Assembly: GCA_963792895.1 (NCBI GenBank)
Contig: CAWBYA010000003.1
Location: 434,001 to 498,000 of the forward strand
Reading direction: 5' to 3'
DNA from: UBA6912 sp963792895
Lineage (GTDB): Bacteria > Actinomycetota > Acidimicrobiia > Spongiisociales > UBA5794
DNA: 64,000 bases
Position numbers and translations under genes: made by a program. Shown piece by piece: positions 1 through 7,332 of this stretch. Within the stretch, counting starts at the first letter, position 1. Each line of letters opens with the position of its first letter. Below the pieces are notes generated by a model. That model saw nothing but the letters and a program-made list of their open reading frames with translations. It was not told where the DNA came from and did no database searches.

Positions 1-332
1 CAACACCCCGCGCCGGCCGCCATCGCGACAACGAGCGCTACCAGCTCGCTTGGTCGTCCAACAGGCACGGCGAAGCGCACCCCGCCAACCGACACGACCG
101 TGGAGCCGCGATCCCAACTCGCAGGGATCCACACCGTGCTCGTGGCCTCTGCGGCATGCAGAGTGCTCGCATCCACCAGCGCGACGCAGGCATGGTCCCG
201 GGGCCCATCGGCAGCGGCAGGATCGACGAGCCGCACGTGGACGCCCCTCATCTCCAGCATGTCCGTCAAAGCCGAGGCCAAGAGGTACGGCCTGGCGGCG
301 ACGACAACACTGATGGTTTCGGGGGTTTCCAT
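1..332 (-). CDS. receiver-like protein, partial (runs off the left edge)
   Basis: An uninterrupted minus-strand frame of 110 codons begins at ATG 332-330 and leaves the window without a stop. The N-terminus (ETPETISVVVAARPYLLASA) has the beta-strand/helix pattern of a response-regulator receiver, but the usual acidic pair after the first strand is absent (AARPY instead of a DD motif). This suggests a pseudo-receiver, as in the N-terminus of CpaE-like proteins. It is divergent from the LuxR-type regulator, with only about 60 bp between them, and that gap holds a copy of the pilin-promoter inverted repeat. A role in Tad pilus control or assembly is inferred from this position. The C-terminal part is not visible. 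Confidence 0.6.
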   Translation of the reverse strand, partial: METPETISVVVAARPYLLASALTDMLEMRGVHVRLVDPAAADGPRDHACVALVDASTLHAAEATSTVWIPASWDRGSTVVSVGGVRFAVPVGRPSELVALVVAMAAGAGC

Positions 333-365
333 TGAGCCAATTGGTACCCGGCGCAGGGGGAAACA

Positions 366-384
366 ACATCGCCAACACTGATGA
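366..384 (-). promoter_or_regulatory. inverted-repeat operator candidate between divergent regulators
   Basis: Read on the minus strand this is TCATCAGTGTTGGCGATGT. It matches the consensus TCATCA-S-W-W-TTGG-Y-GATGA found before all five pilin genes, with one departure in the spacer and one in the last base. It lies just upstream of the GTG start of the LuxR-type regulator, which suggests autoregulation. Confidence 0.6.
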
Positions 385-394
385 TTTGGGCGTC

Positions 395-1084
395 GTGCGC
401 AGCGTGGTGGTCATCGACGACCACCGTCTTCTCGCCGAAACGCTCGTCGACGTGCTCGAAGGCTACGGCGTTGCGGCTCGCTCCATCGAGGCGATGACGT
501 TCGACGCCATTCTTGGTGATCTCGGTGCCAACCCGCCCGACGCTGTCATCCTCGACCATCACCTCGGCGGCGAGATCGGCACGTCGACAGTGCTCATCCC
601 TGAGATCAATGATCTTGGCATTGCAGTCCTCGTTGTCACCGGCGACATGGGACGGCTGACTGTCGCGGAGTGCCTGGAGGCGGGTGCGGCCGGGGTGCTC
701 AACAAAGGGGTGCCTGCCGGCGCAGTTCTCGAGGGCCTCACGAAGGCTGTCGCCGGCCGGCAGATCGTCAGCGAGGCTGAGAGGCAAGAACTCATCGCCG
801 CCCTCAGGGAAGAGCGGTCGCGTCGGAGCCGGCGGCTGTCCCGCTTCAACGAACTGACGCCTCGTGAGGCCGAGGTCCTGCGCATGATCTGCGACGGTAT
901 GAGCGCAGCGGAGATCGCGGACGAGTCCTATGTCTCACTGGCGACGGTCCGATCGCAGATTCGGTCCATCCTCATGAAGCTCGGCGTACGGTCACAGCTT
1001 GCGGCAGCCGCAGAGGCACGGCAATCCGGCTGGCTCGAATCGACCAGTGTCGACACCGATCTCCCCAACGTCGGCCTGGCCTGA
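395..1084 (+). CDS. LuxR/NarL-family response regulator
   Basis: The product is about 229 aa. Residues 1-120 form a receiver domain: VVVIDDHRLLAETL at the start, the phospho-acceptor region DAVILDHHLGG, and VTGDM and LNKG near the end (the conserved Lys is present). A linker rich in Arg/Glu leads to a LuxR-type helix-turn-helix (LTPREAEVLRMICDGMSAAE). The GTG at 395 is preferred because a longer TTG start at 332 would overlap the start of the divergent gene and bury the inverted repeat at 366-384. No clear ribosome binding site precedes 395, so a leaderless transcript is possible. It sits first in the pilus locus and shares its operator motif with the pilin genes, so it probably controls them. 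No partner kinase is visible nearby. Confidence 0.85.
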   Translation: MRSVVVIDDHRLLAETLVDVLEGYGVAARSIEAMTFDAILGDLGANPPDAVILDHHLGGEIGTSTVLIPEINDLGIAVLVVTGDMGRLTVAECLEAGAAGVLNKGVPAGAVLEGLTKAVAGRQIVSEAERQELIAALREERSRRSRRLSRFNELTPREAEVLRMICDGMSAAEIADESYVSLATVRSQIRSILMKLGVRSQLAAAAEARQSGWLESTSVDTDLPNVGLA

Positions 1085-1222
1085 GACCCTCCTCGTACGG
1101 TCCGGCGCCGGGTGGACACGCCTCGAGGCGCCGTCTGATGTCCCATGGTCTGTCGTCCGGTTCTCTGGTGTCTGTGGTCTGAGGTGTGTTGTCTGTGGTG
1201 TGTGGTCTCTGTTGGGGTGGGT

Positions 1223-1241
1223 TCATCAGTTTTGGTGATGA
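1223..1241 (+). promoter_or_regulatory. inverted-repeat operator candidate, pilin 1
   Basis: TCATCAGTTTTGGTGATGA, about 145 bp before the pilin ATG. The outer arms TCATCA/TGATGA are complementary. A second conserved element, GGTAGGGA, follows at 1275-1282, about 46 bp from the centre. Confidence 0.65.
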
Positions 1242-1383
1242 CGGTGGGGGGGTGTGATGCGAATGTGTGCGTCAGGTAGGGATCCGTTGGGGATAGTTCC
1301 CGCGGGTCAGGACATGAGACCTCACAACTGGGCTGGTAGGAAGGCTCGGCGGGGGTCGGTAGGGAACGAAAGGACAGCATCCT

Positions 1384-1587
1384 ATGCTGCAGCTTTGGAC
1401 TGCTCTTCAGGCCTGGAAGGCTTCTGAGAAGGGCGCCACCATGGTGGAGTACGGCATCGTCGTTGCACTGATCGCCGTTGTGTCGATTTTGGTTGTCGGC
1501 GCGCTTGGTATCGACGTTTTCAACGCTTTCGATCAGAGCCAGTCGAACATCAACCCGGGTGCCGGCCCGAACACGCCGACCCCGTAA
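1384..1587 (+). CDS. flp: Flp/Fap-type pilin 1
   Basis: A 67-aa class IVb (Flp) prepilin. A short charged leader ends in Gly (SEKG), followed by the processed N-terminus ATMVEYGIVVALIAVVSIL, which has Glu at +5 and Tyr at +6 as expected of Flp subunits cleaved by a TadV-type peptidase. One hydrophobic helix then ends in a Pro/Thr tail (PNTPTP). An AAGGA ribosome binding site lies 8 bp before ATG. The protein is identical to the one at 2962. No prepilin peptidase gene is in the window. Confidence 0.92.
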   Translation: MLQLWTALQAWKASEKGATMVEYGIVVALIAVVSILVVGALGIDVFNAFDQSQSNINPGAGPNTPTP

Positions 1588-1612
1588 ACAGGTTCGCTTT
1601 CCAGCCCTGTGT

Positions 1613-1642
1613 GAGGGGGCGCCGCAATTGCGGCGCCCCCTC
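1613..1642 (+). terminator. 30-bp perfect palindrome after pilin 1
   Basis: A perfect GC-rich inverted repeat centred on AATT (arms of 13 bp, GAGGGGGCGCCGC). It lies 26 bp after the pilin stop. No long T-run follows, so its role as a terminator or 3' stabiliser is inferred. Confidence 0.75.
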
Positions 1643-1823
1643 ATCGCGTCACCTGCACGCCAAAGCCACCCGTGGCACCGCCACGAGCTGCGGGCTCGGT
1701 CTGCGGTGGCTGAGCCGGTCGGCTGCGGAGGTCGGTAACCGCCACTCACGAGAGGTGTTGGAACGCTTCTCGTGAACGCTGGGCGCGCACGGCTCGTAGG
1801 GGACCGAAATAGGCAGGCTGTAT

Positions 1824-1842
1824 TCATCACTATTGGTGATGT
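1824..1842 (+). promoter_or_regulatory. inverted-repeat operator candidate, pilin 2
   Basis: TCATCACTATTGGTGATGT contains CATCAC-TATTG-GTGATG, the most perfect palindrome of the series, about 85 bp before the pilin 2 ATG. This copy lacks the downstream GGTAGGGA element. Confidence 0.65.
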
Positions 1843-1927
1843 GCGGTCGCTGCTGCTGAGGCACTATTCAGGAGCACATTGAGGATTCGGGCAGGCGGGC
1901 CTCGCCCGACGAGGAGGACGGGATCAG

Positions 1928-2128
1928 ATGACGAAAGCGTGGGCGTACCTCACCAGCCGACTCACCTCTGAGTCCGGTAGCACGATGGTTGAGTACAGCC
2001 TCGTCGTCGTCCTGATCGGTGTCCTTTCCTTGCTCGTGGTCGGTGCGCTCGGCATCGACGTCTTCGGCCAGTTCGACGGGGCGCAGGGCAATTTCACGAA
2101 TGCGGTCCCCGGAGGACCGACGCCCTAG
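1928..2128 (+). CDS. flp: Flp/Fap-type pilin 2 (divergent copy)
   Basis: A 66-aa Flp prepilin whose leader differs from the others (TKAWAYLTSRLTSESG). The mature start STMVEYSLVVVLIGVLSLL keeps Glu+5 and Tyr+6. The tail ends in GGPTP. Its leader and promoter differ most from the other copies, so it may be an older paralogue or a minor pilin. GAGGAGGACGG supplies the ribosome binding site. Confidence 0.9.
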   Translation: MTKAWAYLTSRLTSESGSTMVEYSLVVVLIGVLSLLVVGALGIDVFGQFDGAQGNFTNAVPGGPTP

Positions 2129-2145
2129 AGATCATCCAGATCCGA

Positions 2146-2187
2146 AAGGGGTGTAGCTGCGGAGTGGTGGACGCAGCTGCGCCCCTT
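2146..2187 (+). terminator. hairpin after pilin 2
   Basis: The arms 2146-2161 and 2172-2187 pair over 16 positions with two G-U pairs, around a 10-nt loop. It begins 17 bp after the stop codon. Confidence 0.7.
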
Positions 2188-2263
2188 CGGCGCGTCTGGG
2201 GCGGGCCGACCGTTCGCTCGAAAGTGCCGACCCCGCCCGCGTCCAGCAGCAACGCGGCTGACA

Positions 2264-2282
2264 TCATCACTATTGGCGATGA
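2264..2282 (+). promoter_or_regulatory. inverted-repeat operator candidate, pilin 3
   Basis: TCATCACTATTGGCGATGA, about 131 bp before the pilin 3 ATG. The conserved GGTAGGGA element follows at about 2315-2322. Confidence 0.65.
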
Positions 2283-2413
2283 CACCACGTTGACTCATCT
2301 TCACTCTGGTCCGAGGTAGGGATTTGCGGATTCATGTCACGCGAGTCACAGAGCGACGCCGCCGGGAGAGATACAAGACGGCGCGGGTCGCTGGCACTGA
2401 AAGGAAAGCATCG

Positions 2414-2617
2414 ATGATGCAGATGTGGATTCGGCTTCAGACGTGGAAGGCTTCCGAGGAAGGCGCAACGATGGTGGAGTACGGCATCGTCGTCGCCCTC
2501 ATCGCCATCGTTTCGATCCTCGTCGTCGGCGCCCTTGGGCTCGATGTCTTTGGAGCCTTCGATCAAGGCCAGACGAGTCTCGACACCACGACGGGTCCGA
2601 ACACACCGACCCCGTAG
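2414..2617 (+). CDS. flp: Flp/Fap-type pilin 3
   Basis: A 67-aa Flp prepilin starting MMQMWIRLQTWKASEEG, with processed start ATMVEYGIVVALIAIVSIL. The first of two adjacent ATGs (2414) is chosen because it aligns with the starts of the sister pilins and has GAAAGGAAAGC as ribosome binding site. Synonymous codon use differs throughout from copies 1 and 4, so this copy is old. Confidence 0.9.
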   Translation: MMQMWIRLQTWKASEEGATMVEYGIVVALIAIVSILVVGALGLDVFGAFDQGQTSLDTTTGPNTPTP

Positions 2618-2637
2618 CACACCCACACTCGAGACGG

Positions 2638-2670
2638 CGAGGGGGACACCCGAATCGGGTGTCCCCCTCG
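2638..2670 (+). terminator. perfect 16-bp hairpin after pilin 3
   Basis: The arms 2638-2653 and 2655-2670 are perfectly complementary (CGAGGGGGACACCCGA) around a single central base. It lies 20 bp after the stop codon. Confidence 0.75.
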
Positions 2671-2800
2671 CCGCGTCGTGATCCGCCGGGTGGACACGCC
2701 TCGAGGCGCCGTCTGATGTCCCATGGTCTGTCGTCCGGTTCTCTGGTGTCTGTGGTCTGAGGTGTGTTGTCTGTGGTGTGTGGTCTCTGTTGGGGTGGGT

Positions 2801-2819
2801 TCATCAGTTTTGGTGATGA
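2801..2819 (+). promoter_or_regulatory. inverted-repeat operator candidate, pilin 4
   Basis: Identical to the site at 1223-1241 because it lies in the duplicated unit. It is about 145 bp before the pilin 4 ATG. Confidence 0.65.
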
Positions 2820-2961
2820 CGGTGGGGGGGTGTGATGCGAATGTGTGCGTCAGGTAGGGATCCGTTGGGGATAGTTCCCGCGGGTCAGGACATGAGACCT
2901 CACAACTGGGCTGGTAGGAAGGCTCGGCGGGGGTCGGTAGGGAACGAAAGGACAGCATCCT

Positions 2962-3165
2962 ATGCTGCAGCTTTGGACTGCTCTTCAGGCCTGGAAGGCT
3001 TCTGAGAAGGGCGCCACCATGGTGGAGTACGGCATCGTCGTTGCACTGATCGCCGTTGTGTCGATTTTGGTTGTCGGCGCGCTTGGTATCGACGTTTTCA
3101 ACGCTTTCGATCAGAGCCAGTCGAACATCAACCCGGGTGCCGGCCCGAACACGCCGACCCCGTAA
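2962..3165 (+). CDS. flp: Flp/Fap-type pilin 4 (identical to pilin 1)
   Basis: A 67-aa Flp prepilin identical at protein and DNA level to the one at 1384, within the 553-bp repeat. It has the same leader, Gly cleavage site, Glu+5/Tyr+6 and hydrophobic helix. With its own promoter motif and hairpin it should give a second full dose of the same subunit. Confidence 0.92.
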   Translation: MLQLWTALQAWKASEKGATMVEYGIVVALIAVVSILVVGALGIDVFNAFDQSQSNINPGAGPNTPTP

Positions 3166-3190
3166 ACAGGTTCGCTTTCCAGCCCTGTGT

Positions 3191-3220
3191 GAGGGGGCGC
3201 CGCAATTGCGGCGCCCCCTC
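3191..3220 (+). terminator. 30-bp perfect palindrome after pilin 4
   Basis: Repeat copy of the hairpin at 1613-1642. Confidence 0.75.
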
Positions 3221-3318
3221 ATCGCGTCACCTGCACCCCAAAGCACGGCACGTTGCGAAGCGAGCTCGATCGCAGCCGGCCACGCAACGGCCGCCCTCGC
3301 GGTGCGCCGGGACCTGCA

Positions 3319-3337
3319 TCATCAGAATTGGCGATGA
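3319..3337 (+). promoter_or_regulatory. inverted-repeat operator candidate, pilin 5
   Basis: TCATCAGAATTGGCGATGA, about 138 bp before the pilin 5 ATG. GGTAGGGA follows at about 3370-3377, the same spacing as in copies 1, 3 and 4. Confidence 0.65.
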
Positions 3338-3474
3338 CCCGAGAAGGGCGATCCACGATCATGGTCGCAGGTAGGGACTCGTGGGCCAGGTATTCCCATG
3401 AGTCTGGGCAAGGTCCCGCTCGGGCGGTAGGAAACCCGATCGGTGCCAAGACATGGGAATGAAAGGGGCAGCAC

Positions 3475-3678
3475 ATGCTGCAGTTCTGGACCGCTCTTCA
3501 GGCCTGGAAGGCCTCCGAGCACGGCGCCACCATGGTGGAGTATGGGATCGTCGTCGCGCTCATCGCAGTTGTTTCGATCCTCGTCGTAGGCGCACTCGGC
3601 ATCGACGTGTTCAACGCGTTCGATCAAAGCCAATCGAACCTGAACCCGGGTGCCGGCCCGAACACGCCCACGCCGTAA
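3475..3678 (+). CDS. flp: Flp/Fap-type pilin 5
   Basis: A 67-aa Flp prepilin, nearly identical in protein to pilins 1 and 4 (MLQFWTALQAWKASEHG leader; NLNPG for NINPG) but with many synonymous changes. GAAAGGGGCAGCAC supplies the ribosome binding site. No hairpin follows, unlike the other four, so transcription may continue into tadE 92 bp downstream. Confidence 0.92.
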   Translation: MLQFWTALQAWKASEHGATMVEYGIVVALIAVVSILVVGALGIDVFNAFDQSQSNLNPGAGPNTPTP

Positions 3679-3770
3679 GCACGTCTACGTCGCCTGCGGT
3701 CACCTCTTGGACAGACCGCTACGACGGACCTTTTACGGACTGACACCACAGGCCGACTGTGGAGTAAGGA

Positions 3771-4154
3771 ATGAGGAAGGTGCACATGCACAGACAACGC
3801 GAGAAGGGAGCGGCGATGGTGGAGTTTGCCATCGTGTTGCCCGTTCTCTTGCTCCTCGTCTTCGGGATCATCGAGTTCGGTCGTGCGTACAACACACAGC
3901 TCACGCTGACGCATGCGGCTCGAGAGGGCGTCAGGACGTATGCGATCACACAAGATCAAAGCCAGGGCGAGGACACAGCAGAACTGGCAGCGTCGACGTT
4001 GGATCCGGCGCTGCTCAACGTCACCGTCACGGCATGCGTGATCGATCAGCCGACCACGATGACGGTGCAGTACCCGTTCCAGTTCTTCATCCCGTTCTTG
4101 CCATCCACACCCATGACGCTCGAAGCAGAAGGAGTTATGAAATGCGGGGGTTGA
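3771..4154 (+). CDS. tadE: TadE-type pseudopilin
   Basis: A 127-aa protein with a short basic leader, Gly cleavage site and processed start AAMVEFAIVLPVLLLLVFG (Glu at +5), typical of TadE minor pilins. This is followed by EFGRAYNTQLTLTHAAREGV, the usual TadE continuation. The ATG at 3771 has GGAGTAAGGA before it. It is the last intact gene before the frame-broken stretch, and overlaps the tadG start by 13 bp. Confidence 0.9.
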   Translation: MRKVHMHRQREKGAAMVEFAIVLPVLLLLVFGIIEFGRAYNTQLTLTHAAREGVRTYAITQDQSQGEDTAELAASTLDPALLNVTVTACVIDQPTTMTVQYPFQFFIPFLPSTPMTLEAEGVMKCGG

Positions 4155-5242
4155 CGCGAAGAGGACGCGTCGCGTCGGTACGGCGGGTTCCACGAGCGCG
4201 GCGCCTCGATGGTGTTCATCGCAATCACCATGGTGGGCCTGCTCGCAATGACGGCGTTCACGTTCGATTTCGGCCGCATCTACATCGAGCGGCGCGAGCT
4301 CCAGTCGGGGGCAGACGCAGCCGCCCTCGCCATCGCTCGCGCCTGTGCCCGTGGCGAGTGTGTCTCGCCGGGTTCGATGCGGACGACCAGGCCGATGAGT
4401 ACGCCGATGCCAACGCTCGCGACGGTGCGGCGTGGATTCAGGACCTCGACCTCGACCTGGGTGCGCAGACCGTACACGTGATCACCGGCACCGAGGACCA
4501 GAGCGGAGATCACGTCTTCGACATGACGTTCGCAGGTATCGTTGGTTTCAGCGGCCTCACGGTCGGTGCCGAGGCCACCGCGGTCTGGGGGCCTCCCGGC
4601 AGGATGACCGGCGTGCCTCTCATCTTCTCGGAGTGCGAATGGCAGAACTTCGGCGAGCCCGGCTTCGTCGATGAGAACCCGAACGGATTCCTCCACCACG
4701 CGTCTGCGGTCGACAACGACCTGCTGCCGCCGGTGATTGGCTACCCGTACGCCGCCAAGTTCGTGACCATCTACTTCCACGGCCAGCAGGGAGACTGCCA
4801 CTACAGCCCCTCGGGGCAGGACCTGCCAGGCGGATTCGGGTGGCTCGACACCGGCAACAACCCGAACCAATTGTGCGAGGTCGAGGTCACGACGAACACG
4901 TGGATGGCGGTTGATCCCGGGTCGTCTCCGGCGAACGGCTGCGTCCCGGTGGACTTCCAGAACATGCTCGGCACCGTGCAGATCATGCCGTACTTCGACG
5001 AGTCCTCCGGCACCGGCAACAACGCCCAGTACCACGCAAGCGGCTTCGGGGCGCTGTACGTCACCGGGTACTACTTCGCCGGCCAGTACCGGGAGAGGTC
5101 GCTCATCAACAATCAGTGGCCGTGCAGCGGCAACGAGCGCTGCATCCAGGGCTACTTCATCGGCGATTGGGTCGGTGGCGGCGGCTCGGGGATTGGTGGC
5201 GGCAACGCACACGGCGTCAACATCGTTGGACTCACCGGGTAG
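4142..5242 (+). CDS. tadG: TadG-like pilus-assembly protein, frame broken twice
   Basis: The start MRGLTRRGR at 4142 is followed after one extra base (near 4160-4187) by ERGASMVFIAITMVGLLAMT, a TadG/Flp-related N-terminal helix, and then DFGRIYIERRELQSGADAAA, the conserved TadG segment. A second break (near 4350-4365, readable as a duplicated GT) leads into a long extracellular region with paired Cys and a Gly-rich end. Once the breaks are closed the product is about 365 aa. The coding sense between breaks is well preserved, so sequencing insertions are a better explanation than decay. Confidence 0.7.
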   Translation: MRGLTRRGRVASVRRVPRARRLDGVHRNHHGGPARNDGVHVRFRPHLHRAARAPVGGRRSRPRHRSRLCPWRVCLAGFDADDQADEYADANARDGAAWIQDLDLDLGAQTVHVITGTEDQSGDHVFDMTFAGIVGFSGLTVGAEATAVWGPPGRMTGVPLIFSECEWQNFGEPGFVDENPNGFLHHASAVDNDLLPPVIGYPYAAKFVTIYFHGQQGDCHYSPSGQDLPGGFGWLDTGNNPNQLCEVEVTTNTWMAVDPGSSPANGCVPVDFQNMLGTVQIMPYFDESSGTGNNAQYHASGFGALYVTGYYFAGQYRERSLINNQWPCSGNERCIQGYFIGDWVGGGGSGIGGGNAHGVNIVGLTG

Positions 5243-5293
5243 ACCGGGGATCTCGGTCGGACAAGACAGGAAACAGGTAGGAGCAAACGGGCC

Positions 5294-6144
5294 ATGAACA
5301 ACAACAAGAGATGGATCGGGGTGGTTTCTGCGGTGTTGCTGGCCGCGATCGGGACGTTCGTCCTCGTGCAGTACGTCAGCAGCGCCGACGAGCGAGCCCT
5401 TGCAGGTCAGGAGACCATCGAGGTGCTCGTGGTGAACCAAGCGGTTGCGGCCGGCACGCCCGCCGAGGAGCTCGCCGCTACGGTCGACACGGCGCTGGTG
5501 CCGGCCAGGACACAGGTTCCCGGCAGCGTCGCCTCGCTCGAGCAGCTCTCGGGCACAGTCGCCGCCGTCGATCTCGTTCCGGGCGAGCAGCTCTTGCTGA
5601 GCCGGTTCATCGAGCCGGCAGGTCTTCGAGTCCCAGGACGAGTTCGTGGTGCCGGATGGCCTCGTCGAGGTCACCGTGTCGCTGTCGCCGGAGCGAGCCG
5701 TTGGCGGCGCGCTCAAGCAGGGTGACCTGGTGGCGGTGCTCGCATCGTTCGATCCCTTCGACCTCGACGGTTCCGAGCCGACCGATGACAACGTGCCGGC
5801 GGACATCGAGGAAGTGATCCTTCCGACAGCCGACAGACGAGAAGCCGAAGACGCCGAACACGACCGGTCTGATCATCCACAAGGTGGTGGTCACCAACGT
5901 CCAGGTCGAGCGGCTACCAACGGAGCCTGACGAGGGTGCCGACACGGCCGACTACTCGCTGGCGCCGACGGGCAACCTGCTCGTGACGCTCGGCATGGAA
6001 CCGGCCAACGCAGAGCGCATTGTCTTCTCCTCCGAGTTCGGCACGATCTGGCTCGCCGGCGAGCAAGAGACGACCCCTGAGGGTGGTACCCAGCTCCAGA
6101 CCCGTATCACGATCTACGAGAACCCGTCTGGGGTGGCTCGATGA
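5294..6144 (+). CDS. cpaB: CpaB/RcpC pilus-assembly protein, frame broken twice
   Basis: It begins MNNNKRWIGVVSAVLLAAIG (membrane anchor). A SAF-type domain follows (ETIEVLVVNQAVAAGTPAEE and PGEQLLLSRF). Extra bases near 5625 and 5836 must be skipped to continue into EVTVSLSPERAVGGALKQGD, GLIIHKVVVTNVQ and the C-terminal half (TGNLLVTLGMEPANAERIVF). The closed product is about 280 aa, the usual CpaB size. Its stop overlaps the cpaE start (ATGA). Confidence 0.75.
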
Positions 6145-7329
6145 GCGGCATGCTCCTCGCAACGAGCAGCCTCGCCTTCGAGCAGCGCACCCGGCGGGCA
6201 CTCGGGTCGGCGAACGGTGAGCTCACCCGGTACGACTCCGAGGTGATGTACCTCGACGCTCTGGCAGCGGCGAAGGACATGGCCGGCCGCAACCCGAGTG
6301 TGATCCTGATCGGCCCGAACGTCGCAGTCGACGCGGCCCTCGGGTTGGCGCAGGCCCTCGATGAGGAGCATCCCGAGATCGAGGTCGTCCTCGTCGCCGA
6401 TCCCACACCGGATCTGTGGCAGTCGGCGCTGCGCTCGGGGGTGCGCGACGTGCTCACGCCGGAGGCCACCGACGACGAGATCCGCGTGGTCGTGGACCGG
6501 ATCACCGAGGCGGCGCAGCGACGTCTGCACAACCTCGGAGCGGACACCGCCGGCAAGGCGGCCGAAGGCGAAGGTCATCTGTGTGGTCGCTCCGAAGGGT
6601 GGTACCGGCAAGACGGCGTTCACGACCAACCTGGCGGTTGCGCTCGGTGCACCGGCTGAGGGCAAGGTCGCGCTCATCGACCTCGACCTCCAATTTGGCG
6701 ACGTGCAGAGTGGGCTCGGGCTCGAGCCCGAGCACACCATCGGCGACCTCGCCAAGGTGCAGGGAGGGATCACGGCGACAGCGCTCAAGGTCTTCATGAC
6801 CCCACGCGGCGAGAAGCTGCACGTGCTGTGTGCGCCCGACACGCCCGCCGAGGGCGAAGAGGTGCGCGACACGACCGTCGAGCGGGTGCTGCGGCTGCTG
6901 AGCGACGACTTCTCCCACATCGTCGTGGACACGTCGGCCGGTCTGACCGAGGCGACCCTCGCTGCGATGGAGTACGCCACCGAATTCGTCTTCATGTGCG
7001 ACCTGTCGGTGTCGTCGCTGGAGAGCCTGCGCAAGGTGGTCGATGCGATCGACATGCTCGGCTTCGACCAGCCGACACGACACTTCGTCGTGAATCGATC
7101 CGATGCGAAGATCGGGATCACGCCGGCCGAGGCTTCTGAGCTGGTCGGTCTGCCGGTCGACATCGAGATCCCGTACTCGCGAGCCGTTGCGCTTTCGATG
7201 AACCATGGCCAGCCGGTCGTGGAAGCAGCGCCGAAGTCACCCGCTGCGAAGAGTTATGTGAGGGCGGCGCAGCTGTTCCTCCCCGAGACCGAGCGGCCCT
7301 CGCGGCGCTCCTTCTTCTTCCGGAGGTAA
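6141..7329 (+). CDS. cpaE: CpaE/TadZ ATPase, frame broken once
   Basis: The N-terminal 140 residues are a receiver-like domain (SVILIGPNVAVD). After an extra base near 6555-6570 comes a MinD/ParA-type ATPase: deviant Walker A VVAPKGGTGKTAFTTNLA, then LIDLDLQFGDVQSGLGL and HIVVDTSAGL. TadZ/CpaE proteins place the pilus machine at the cell pole. The C-terminus is FLPETERPSRRSFFFRR. The closed length of about 395 aa fits the family. Confidence 0.8.
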
Positions 7330-7332
7330 GCG

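Larger units (their letters stand above)
1106..1658 (+). repeat. 553-bp perfect direct repeat, copy A
   Basis: No difference was found by reading between 1106-1658 and 2684-3236 (offset 1578). The unit carries a 5' untranslated part, the operator-like inverted repeat, the leader, one complete pilin gene and its terminator hairpin. It is a whole transcription unit duplicated, with no transposase or target duplication around it. Confidence 0.9.
2684..3236 (+). repeat. 553-bp perfect direct repeat, copy B
   Basis: Second copy of 1106-1658, beginning 13 bp after the pilin 3 terminator. Identity ends at 3236 (C at 3237 against G at 1659). The absence of any visible difference points to a very recent duplication, gene conversion, or an assembly repeat. 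Confidence 0.9.

Noticed and set aside
332..394. Earlier TTG start (332) for the LuxR-type regulator
   Set aside because: It would overlap the divergent gene's start codon and place the shared operator inside the coding sequence; the receiver fold begins after 395.
1106..3236. Duplicated unit as an insertion sequence
   Set aside because: No transposase, no terminal inverted repeats and no target duplication. The unit is just promoter, pilin and terminator.
928..3246. Long minus-strand frames across the pilin array (about 300 and 227 codons)
   Set aside because: They are antisense to well-supported pilin genes, share sequence only because of the DNA repeat, and encode Arg/Pro-rich low-complexity proteins typical of shadow frames in GC-rich DNA.
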